DNA of 64,000 bases from an uncultured Paracoccaceae bacterium. GTDB taxonomy: Bacteria; Pseudomonadota; Alphaproteobacteria; Rhodobacterales; Rhodobacteraceae. The notes below the pieces were generated by a model. The model was not told where the DNA came from. It saw only the letters and a list, made by a program, of their open reading frames with translations, and ran no database searches. The translations under genes and the position numbers were made by a program. Each line of letters starts with the position of its first letter. Position 1 is the stretch's first letter. This document shows positions 57,381 to 64,000 of the stretch, one piece after another. The stretch lies in the NCBI GenBank assembly GCA_937922155.1, contig CAKZVL010000018.1, forward strand, positions 1 through 64,000, given 5' to 3'.

Positions 57381-58484
57381 ATGACGCTACATACGACATT
57401 GGGGTTAAGGACACGTCAAACGTTCTCTTGGGTTCCAGCCGACGCTGTCCATTACATCGAACATACAGTCTTGGGCCGCTCGATCCGTGCGATTGCACGT
57501 GACAATAATTGTCATGCCTCAACCATTTTGCGCCGGGTGCGTCGACTTGAAAATCGACGGGATTGTCCGTTGGTTGATGCCGCCCTCAAGGCGCTGACCC
57601 CGCAACTTTCGCACACAACACACACAGTAAAGGGTGATATGATGACCACACACATACGCATGTCCCAGAATGACAATTTTGACATTGGGCCGACACAAGC
57701 GCGCATGGACCGCGAGGCATTGCACGCCCTGCGCCGGCTTTGCGAAACCGGTGCCGTTATGGCCGTTGCATGGGATATGGAAACCGCCGTGATCGTTCGC
57801 GAAGACAGCGATGGCGGATCACTGCGCACAGCCAATGTTGAGCGGGAGATCGCCCAAGCACTGGCATTGAACGAGTGGATCGCCTCCAAAACACCGGATG
57901 CGCGGGTGGCCCGTTACCGGATCACAACCGCAGGACGCGCCGCATTCAGAGAATTGATGGCCCAGCAGGAAAACCGCGCGCAAGGGTTGGCGCCGGGTGT
58001 TGAGGATGGGTTTCAGGGGGCAGGTGATGCGTTTGGCGACCCTGATTCCGCGACGGGATCGCGATATTTGTCGGCAGAAAGCCCGATTGTTGGTCTTGCC
58101 CGGCGTAAGGATCGCGACGGTCAACCGTTTTTAAGCCGGGACATGGTCAATGCAGGGGAACGTTTGCGTCAAGACTTTGAGCTGTCCCAAGTCGTCATTG
58201 CGGCCCCCGATGGGTGGGAAGAGGCGGCCAAAGCGGGCTATGCTGAACTGCCGCAAGCTGCACAGTCGGCGCGGGATCGTGTCAGTGCAGCCCTTGCAGA
58301 GCTTGGCCCTGGTTTGATGGATGTTGCAATGCGCTGCTGCTGCCTGTTGCAAGGGTTGGAAGCAACAGAAAAGGTGATGGGCTGGTCCGCGCGATCTGGC
58401 AAGATCGTGCTGCGCATCGCGATGATCCGCTTGATCCGGCATTATGAAAAGACCGAAGGCAAATTTGCACCATTGATCGGCTAA
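57381..58484 (+). CDS. Helix-turn-helix protein with DUF6456-type C-terminus
   Basis: N-terminal HTH RSIRAIARDNNCHASTILRRVRRLE; C-terminal LSAESPIVGLARRKDRDGQPFLSRDMVNAGERLRQDFE. Confidence 0.8.
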   Translation: MTLHTTLGLRTRQTFSWVPADAVHYIEHTVLGRSIRAIARDNNCHASTILRRVRRLENRRDCPLVDAALKALTPQLSHTTHTVKGDMMTTHIRMSQNDNFDIGPTQARMDREALHALRRLCETGAVMAVAWDMETAVIVREDSDGGSLRTANVEREIAQALALNEWIASKTPDARVARYRITTAGRAAFRELMAQQENRAQGLAPGVEDGFQGAGDAFGDPDSATGSRYLSAESPIVGLARRKDRDGQPFLSRDMVNAGERLRQDFELSQVVIAAPDGWEEAAKAGYAELPQAAQSARDRVSAALAELGPGLMDVAMRCCCLLQGLEATEKVMGWSARSGKIVLRIAMIRLIRHYEKTEGKFAPLIG

Positions 58485-58588
58485 TCAAACGGCTTGCACC
58501 TCGCGCATAGCCATAGGGCGCGACTTGCAGTTGTTGTGGTGGGGGAAACGTCCTACATAAGGCCCAACCAGCCCCAAGAGGACGCCCC

Positions 58589-59542
58589 ATGCGCGATCTG
58601 AAAATCCCGGCCCAACGCCATCCAGAAAAGCAAAAGCGCGCGGATGCGGCGCAGCCAAAGAAGCCCGATTGGATTAGGGTCAAGGCCCCGACGTCCGAAG
58701 GTTACAAGCAGACCCGCGACATCATGCGCGAAAACAAGCTTGTGACCGTCTGCGAAGAGGCGGGCTGCCCCAATGTCGGCGAATGCTGGAGCCAAGGCCA
58801 CGCCACGATGATGATCATGGGCGAGGTCTGCACCCGCGCTTGCACATTCTGCAATATCGCAACCGGTAAGCCGCCCGAGGATTTGGACGTGTTCGAACCG
58901 GGCCGCGTAGCGGATGCTGTCAAAAAGCTCGGCCTCAATCACGTCGTTATCACCAGCGTGGATCGCGATGATATCGAAGACGGCGGTGCGGCCCATTTCG
59001 CGCAGACCATCCGCGCCATTCGCAAGCAATCCCCCGGCACCACGATCGAAATTTTGACGCCAGATTTTATTCGCTGTGATCCCAAAGTCTTAGAAATCGT
59101 TGTCGAAGCCCGCCCAGATGTGTTTAACCACAACCTCGAAACCGTTCCGGGGCTGTACCCAGAGGTGCGGCCGGGCGCGCGCTATTTCCATTCCTTACGT
59201 CTGTTGCAGCGGGTCAAGGAACTTGATCCGTCGATGTTCACAAAGTCAGGCATCATGGTCGGCCTTGGCGAAGATCGCCAAGCGGTCGTTCAGGTCATGG
59301 AAGACATGCGCGCGGCGGACATTGATTTTCTGACCATTGGCCAATACCTGCAACCGACGCCAAAGCATCACGCCGTTGATCGGTTTGTCACGCCTGAAGA
59401 ATTTGCTTCTTATGAAAAAGCCGCGTTCGGAAAAGGGTTCTTGATGGTCTCTGCCACGCCACTGACACGGTCAAGCTATCACGCAGGCGACGATTTCGCT
59501 CGTTTGCGCATGGCCCGTGAAAAGGCGTTGGGGCGATCCTAG
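58589..59542 (+). CDS. lipA: Lipoyl synthase
   Basis: Radical [29 protein letters not shown]. Confidence 0.97.
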   Translation: MRDLKIPAQRHPEKQKRADAAQPKKPDWIRVKAPTSEGYKQTRDIMRENKLVTVCEEAGCPNVGECWSQGHATMMIMGEVCTRACTFCNIATGKPPEDLDVFEPGRVADAVKKLGLNHVVITSVDRDDIEDGGAAHFAQTIRAIRKQSPGTTIEILTPDFIRCDPKVLEIVVEARPDVFNHNLETVPGLYPEVRPGARYFHSLRLLQRVKELDPSMFTKSGIMVGLGEDRQAVVQVMEDMRAADIDFLTIGQYLQPTPKHHAVDRFVTPEEFASYEKAAFGKGFLMVSATPLTRSSYHAGDDFARLRMAREKALGRS

Positions 59543-59715
59543 AACCGTCGGCGCGGGTTGCCATTGGGCGTCAGCCATTCCGGCCATCCAAATAGCAGCT
59601 CGTACCCATAAAGTGCCAGACAAATGGCCGCGATGGCCAAGCCCAGCTTGACCCGTGCCGCGCTTGGCGGGTTTTGCAGCAACCGTTTCGCCCGCAAGAG
59701 CCAGATCGGGTTCAT
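59539..59715 (-). CDS. Small membrane protein, 58 aa (absent from the ORF track)
   Basis: [62 protein letters not shown] overlap with hpt stop. Confidence 0.7.
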   Translation of the reverse strand: MNPIWLLRAKRLLQNPPSAARVKLGLAIAAICLALYGYELLFGWPEWLTPNGNPRRRF

Positions 59716-60254
59716 TGGTCCGTGAACCTGACTGTGCCGATATAGGGCAGGTTGCGGTTTCGTTGCGCATAATCGATGCCATAGCCGACGACAAATTCGT
59801 CCGGAATTTCAAAACCGATCCAATCGGCCTTATAATCGACCTCGCGTCGGGCGGGTTTGTCGAGCAGGGCAATTGATTTCAGCCGAGCAGGGGATTTTGT
59901 TTTTAGATAATCGGTGACATGGGCCAATGTGTGGCCTGTGTCGATGATGTCTTCAACAACAAGTACGTCGCGTCCTTCGATGGCGCCACGCAGGTCTTTG
60001 AAAATACGCACCTCACGGCTGCTTTCCATCGCGTCGCCGTATGACGACGCCTCTAGGAAATCGACCTCGACAGGTAAATCGAGCTCGCGCACCAGATCGG
60101 CGATAAACACAAAGGACCCGCGCAAGAGGCCGACAACTACCAGTTTGGAGGTGCCTTCAAATTCTTTGTGGATGTCATGGGACAATTCTTCGATCCGGGC
60201 CGCGATGGATTTGGCGCTGATCATTTCGTCGATCACGTATTTTTGCTGCGACAT
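59712..60254 (-). CDS. hpt: Hypoxanthine phosphoribosyltransferase
   Basis: Start [38 protein letters not shown] motif. Confidence 0.95.
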   Translation of the reverse strand: MSQQKYVIDEMISAKSIAARIEELSHDIHKEFEGTSKLVVVGLLRGSFVFIADLVRELDLPVEVDFLEASSYGDAMESSREVRIFKDLRGAIEGRDVLVVEDIIDTGHTLAHVTDYLKTKSPARLKSIALLDKPARREVDYKADWIGFEIPDEFVVGYGIDYAQRNRNLPYIGTVRFTDQ

Positions 60255-60338
60255 TTTTGGGCTGCTCGGCTCTTTTGGTTGCAATTTGGTGATTAGTTTA
60301 CGACATCGGTGGTGGAAAGCCACCGAAGAAAGACGCGA

Positions 60339-60785
60339 ATGCCCGCCCACCACGAAACGAAGTTTCTGCCCTATACCGCCCAACAGATGTATGACCTTGT
60401 GGCGGATGTGGGATCGTATCCGCAGTTTTTACCTTGGACGGCCGCTGCGCGGATCAATTCGACCACAGACATGGGCGACCACCAAGAGATGTTGGCGGAC
60501 CTTGTGATTTCTTTCAAAGTGTTTCGGGAAAGGTTTGGCAGTCGGGTGTTGTTGTGGCCGGAGCTAAAACAGATCGACACCTCATACCTTGATGGCCCGT
60601 TCAAGCACATGGAAAGCCGTTGGCAATTCAGGGACGTCGAAGGCGGCAGCGAAGTGGACTTTCAGGTCGATTTTGAGTTTCGCAATCCGCTGCTGCAGGG
60701 GGCGGCTGGCATGTTCTTTAACGAAGCGATGCAGCGGGTTGTCCGCGCGTTTGAACGCCGCGCGACAGAGCTGCATGGAAGCTAA
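60339..60785 (+). CDS. Coq10/RatA-family START-domain protein
   Basis: [34 protein letters not shown]. Confidence 0.93.
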   Translation: MPAHHETKFLPYTAQQMYDLVADVGSYPQFLPWTAAARINSTTDMGDHQEMLADLVISFKVFRERFGSRVLLWPELKQIDTSYLDGPFKHMESRWQFRDVEGGSEVDFQVDFEFRNPLLQGAAGMFFNEAMQRVVRAFERRATELHGS

Positions 60786-60787
60786 TG

Positions 60788-60817
60788 AAAAAGCCGCCCG
60801 CGTGAACGGACGGCTTT
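60788..60817. terminator. Hairpin between convergent Coq10-like gene and amtB
   Basis: AAAGCCG-cCCGcgtgaaCGGa-CGGCTTT. Confidence 0.65.
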
Positions 60818-60837
60818 GATTTTCGTATCAATCAAAT

Positions 60838-62016
60838 TTAGCTGGTGATGTCGTAAGCCCGCTCACCGTGGACCGAGATATCAAGCCCTGCTTCTTCGGT
60901 TTCTTGGTTCACCCGCAGTTGGGTGAAGGCCTTACAAATCAGAATGATCACAGTGGTCACAACGATTGTGTAGATACCAACAATCGCGAGCGACGCCAGC
61001 TGCGCTGTCCAATCGCCCTTACCAAAGACTGCGATCATGATCGTCCCAAAGATACCACCAACACCGTGAACGGCAAAGACGTCCAGCGTGTCGTCAATAC
61101 GCATCTTGTTGCGGATCAGGTTCACCGCCTCTTGGCATAGGATACCTGCGATGCCGCCGATGATCAGCGCCTCAACCGGGCCAACAAATCCAGATGCAGG
61201 CGTGATAGAGGCAAGACCAGCAATGGTGCCCGTGACAAGGCCGACAAGGCTGGCTTTACCAAACTTGATCCGTTCCCAAAGCGCCCACGTCAGCGAGGCA
61301 GCAGCGGCTGATAGGTGTGTCACCGTCAGCGCCTTGGCGGCACCCGCATCTGCGGCGAGCTGTGAGCCGCCGTTAAAGCCGAACCAACCAACCCAAAGCA
61401 GGGCCGCGCCGATCATGACCATGCCAGGGTTGTGGGGTGGTTTGCTGTCCACCGTCCGCGCACCAAGGAAGACGGCTAGAACAAGCGCTGCAAGACCCGC
61501 AGTTTCGTGAACCACGATGCCACCGGCAAAGTCGGACACAGCCTCTGGGAACAACATGCCGTTGGCCAACATGCCACCACCCCAAACCCAATGCACAACA
61601 GGCGCATAGCAGATCAGCATCCACAGGCTGGAAAAGAGCAAGACAAAGGCAAACCCAATGCGTTCCACATAGGCCCCAACGATCAAGGCTGGCGTGATGA
61701 TGGCAAAGGTCATTTGGAAGGCAAAGAATAAAATCTCTGGGAGTGTTCCGCTCAGGCTTTCGTCGGTGACGCCGTTCAGGAAGGCTTTATCCAAACCGCC
61801 CCAAAGCCCGCTTTCGCCGGGGCCAAAGGCGATCGAATACCCACAAACGAACCAAAGGACGCTCATTAAACAAGCAATGGCATAGCATTGCATAAATACG
61901 CTAAGCACATTGCGGCTGCGGACAAGCCCACCATAAAACAGAGCAAGCCCCGGCAATGTCATCAAAAGAACTAACGCCGTGGCCACAATGATCCACGCGG
62001 TATCTGCACCGTTCAT
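60838..62016 (-). CDS. amtB: Ammonium transporter
   Basis: TM family; ALFYGGLVRSRNVLSVFMQC; VHGVGGIFGTI. Confidence 0.95.
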   Translation of the reverse strand: MNGADTAWIIVATALVLLMTLPGLALFYGGLVRSRNVLSVFMQCYAIACLMSVLWFVCGYSIAFGPGESGLWGGLDKAFLNGVTDESLSGTLPEILFFAFQMTFAIITPALIVGAYVERIGFAFVLLFSSLWMLICYAPVVHWVWGGGMLANGMLFPEAVSDFAGGIVVHETAGLAALVLAVFLGARTVDSKPPHNPGMVMIGAALLWVGWFGFNGGSQLAADAGAAKALTVTHLSAAAASLTWALWERIKFGKASLVGLVTGTIAGLASITPASGFVGPVEALIIGGIAGILCQEAVNLIRNKMRIDDTLDVFAVHGVGGIFGTIMIAVFGKGDWTAQLASLAIVGIYTIVVTTVIILICKAFTQLRVNQETEEAGLDISVHGERAYDITS

Positions 62017-62162
62017 AGGAAATCCCCCTCCCAAATTTTTATTCGTCCGGGGATGAAGCGGCTTTTAGTCGCAAACAAAAGAGGCAAATCGCGTTGGTCT
62101 GCGATTAATTTATGTGCGCATGTTGTATGGTTGTCGGTAAGGCGCGAAAATATGCAGGATGA

Positions 62163-62633
62163 TCAAAAATTAGTCACATTGCGAACGAGCAGATCAAGCG
62201 CATGATCTACCGTGGCCGCACGAACCCGCTTGCGGCCAATTGCGCCAAATTCCTGTGTCTCGGTAAAGCTGTGCGTCGCTGTCGCGATGCCAAAACAGAC
62301 GCGACCCTCTGGCTTGAACTCCGACCCGCCCGGACCTGCGATACCTGTCACCGACACGGCGATTTGCGCATTTGATTTTGACAATGCACCCTGCGCCATT
62401 TCGCGCGCAACGTGTTCCGACACGGCGCCGTGCGCGTCTAGCGTGGCGGGGGTAACGTCCAACATCTCGACCTTGGCGGCATTGGTATAGGTAACAAAGC
62501 CCCGGTCAAATATCGCCGATGATCCGGGCACATCTGTAATGGCGCCCGCGATCAATCCCGCTGTGCAGCTTTCTACGGTGGCGATCATGACGCCCTTAGC
62601 CGATGCGATCTCCAGCAACCTTTGCGCCGTCAC
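62163..62633 (-). CDS. CinA-family nicotinamide-nucleotide amidohydrolase domain protein
   Basis: ATVESCTAGLIAGAITDVPGSSAIFDRGFVTYTNAAK; VTGIAGPGG. Confidence 0.94.
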   Translation of the reverse strand: MTAQRLLEIASAKGVMIATVESCTAGLIAGAITDVPGSSAIFDRGFVTYTNAAKVEMLDVTPATLDAHGAVSEHVAREMAQGALSKSNAQIAVSVTGIAGPGGSEFKPEGRVCFGIATATHSFTETQEFGAIGRKRVRAATVDHALDLLVRNVTNF

Positions 62634-63118
62634 ATCAAGACCCCATGCGCAAGTGCCGCCAATGCGATGACCCCGATGGCGGCAAAGATACCGGCGATGA
62701 CGTCGTCCAACATGACCCCCATCGCATCGTCCCGTTTATCGGCCCAACCCACCAGCCAAGGCTTGGTGATGTCGAAAAGACGGAACAGCGCAAAGGCCGC
62801 GATCCAACCGGGCCAAAGCGCGAAAAGTTCAACCTGCATCATGCTTGCGCCGTAGACGACTGGCAGCAGAGCGATCCAGATCCCGACAACTTCATCAATC
62901 ACAATCTCTGACGGGTCGTGATCGGCCGCGCCGCGCGTCATGTCCGTTGTGGCCCAAAGTCCGGCTGCAAAAGCGATGATGGTGCAGATGAGCAGCCCCA
63001 GCCAACCAGAACACAATGCGATGGGATAGGCTACGATCAGACCGGCCAGCGATCCCCAAGTGCCGGGTGCCGGTTTAAGGTAGCCACTATAAAGAAACGT
63101 CGCGATGATCCGGCTCAT
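62630..63118 (-). CDS. pgpA: Phosphatidylglycerophosphatase A
   Basis: [33 protein letters not shown] overlaps with both neighbours. Confidence 0.93.
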   Translation of the reverse strand: MSRIIATFLYSGYLKPAPGTWGSLAGLIVAYPIALCSGWLGLLICTIIAFAAGLWATTDMTRGAADHDPSEIVIDEVVGIWIALLPVVYGASMMQVELFALWPGWIAAFALFRLFDITKPWLVGWADKRDDAMGVMLDDVIAGIFAAIGVIALAALAHGVLM

Positions 63119-64000
63119 GCGCTGACCAACGTCACGGTCGCAAGGCTCGCAATCCCTTCGCCGCGCCCGGTAAAACCAAGCGTTTCAGATGTCGTCGCTT
63201 TGACGCTGATGCGGTCGGCGGGCAGGCCCATGATATCTGCCAATGCGTCCTTCATCGCGCCCTGATGTGGCCCAATCTTAGGAAACTCGCAAATCAAGGT
63301 GCAATCGACGTTTGAAACCTTCAAGCCATGCGCGCCCGCTAAGGCAACCGCATGGCGCAAAAAGATATGGCTCTCAGCGCCTTTCCACTGTGGATCAGAA
63401 GGTGGGAAATGCTGCCCGATGTCACCTTGCCCCAAGGCGCCATAAATCGCATCGGTGACCGCGTGCATGCCCACATCAGCGTCTGAATGACCAACCAGAG
63501 CATGATTATGCGCCACCTTAACCCCGCAAAGCCACACGTGATCGCCGGGCCCGAATTTATGAACGTCAAAACCGTTGCCAAGGCGAATATCCATCGCGGA
63601 CCTCATGATTTGTTCAGCCCGCGCGTGATCGCCGGGCGAGGTGATTTTGATGTTGTCTTCATGCCCTTGCACAATCGCCACGTCCAGCCCGGCATCGCGG
63701 GCCACTTGCACATCATCTGCGGCGGGCGTGTCGCGGTTGGCGTGGGCGGCGAGAATGGCGTCGAAATGAAAGCCTTGCGGTGTTTGGGCACGATACAGGC
63801 CATCGCGGTCTTGCACACCTGTCACAAGGTCGCCTTTGCCGGTCCAAAGTGCGTCGGTCACGGGCAGGGCAGGTGCTGCGCCCTTATGTGTTTGAAGGGC
63901 ATCTTTCACGGCTTGGACAACCTCCGCCGGGACCAAAGGGCGTGCGCCGTCGTGGATCAAAACATGCTGCGGCGCGTGCGTTTGCAACGCCTCAAGCCCG
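63115..64000 (-). CDS. ispDF: Bifunctional IspD/IspF (MEP pathway), 5' truncated by window edge
   Basis: IspD part [24 protein letters not shown]; IspF part [45 protein letters not shown]. Confidence 0.95.
   Translation of the reverse strand, partial: GLEALQTHAPQHVLIHDGARPLVPAEVVQAVKDALQTHKGAAPALPVTDALWTGKGDLVTGVQDRDGLYRAQTPQGFHFDAILAAHANRDTPAADDVQVARDAGLDVAIVQGHEDNIKITSPGDHARAEQIMRSAMDIRLGNGFDVHKFGPGDHVWLCGVKVAHNHALVGHSDADVGMHAVTDAIYGALGQGDIGQHFPPSDPQWKGAESHIFLRHAVALAGAHGLKVSNVDCTLICEFPKIGPHQGAMKDALADIMGLPADRISVKATTSETLGFTGRGEGIASLATVTLVSA

Overview
The window is a high-GC alphaproteobacterial chromosome segment. Gene content and order (suf operon, lpxI, bifunctional ispDF, IalB, DUF6456-type HTH) look like Rhodobacterales (Roseobacter-type). 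It is densely coding, with about 55 plausible genes and one tRNA-Arg(CCG). I see no rRNA, CRISPR array, transposase or phage module.

Main blocks:
- sufD (partial), two Yip1-like proteins, sufS
- tRNA-Arg followed by a self-sufficient catabolic-type reductive dehalogenase fused to a flavin/NAD/[2Fe-2S] reductase
- a four-gene sensory block: Cph1-like kinase with tandem SBP domains, Rcp1-like REC, REC-REC-kinase, and a divergent REC-GGDEF-EAL protein
- a cell-wall and lipid A block: L,D-transpeptidase, lpxD, ACP, KAS
- herA-like ATPase, CNNM/CorC, xerD, aroK-aroB, ssb
- a peptide-type ABC transporter
- miaA, then pyrH-frr-uppS-cdsA-dxr-rseP-bamA-skp-fabZ-lpxA-lpxI-lpxB
- DMT exporters, FadL-like porin, guaA, a non-Pyl MttB homologue, lipA, hpt, amtB, cinA, pgpA, ispDF (partial)

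Observations most worth a second look:
1. An unannotated minus-strand small RNA candidate at about 19402-19520. It has two hairpins with C-rich (anti-Shine-Dalgarno) loops and a Rho-independent terminator.
2. The fused reductive dehalogenase.
3. Three TTAACCAT (CtrA-like) sites in one divergent promoter of the sensory/c-di-GMP block.
4. A degenerate zinc-metallopeptidase homologue with HQFGH in place of HExxH.
5. A dedicated lpxD-ACP-KAS locus separated from the main lpx cluster.
6. Three short membrane-protein ORFs missing from the ORF track.

All calls come from reading the sequence. No database search was run.
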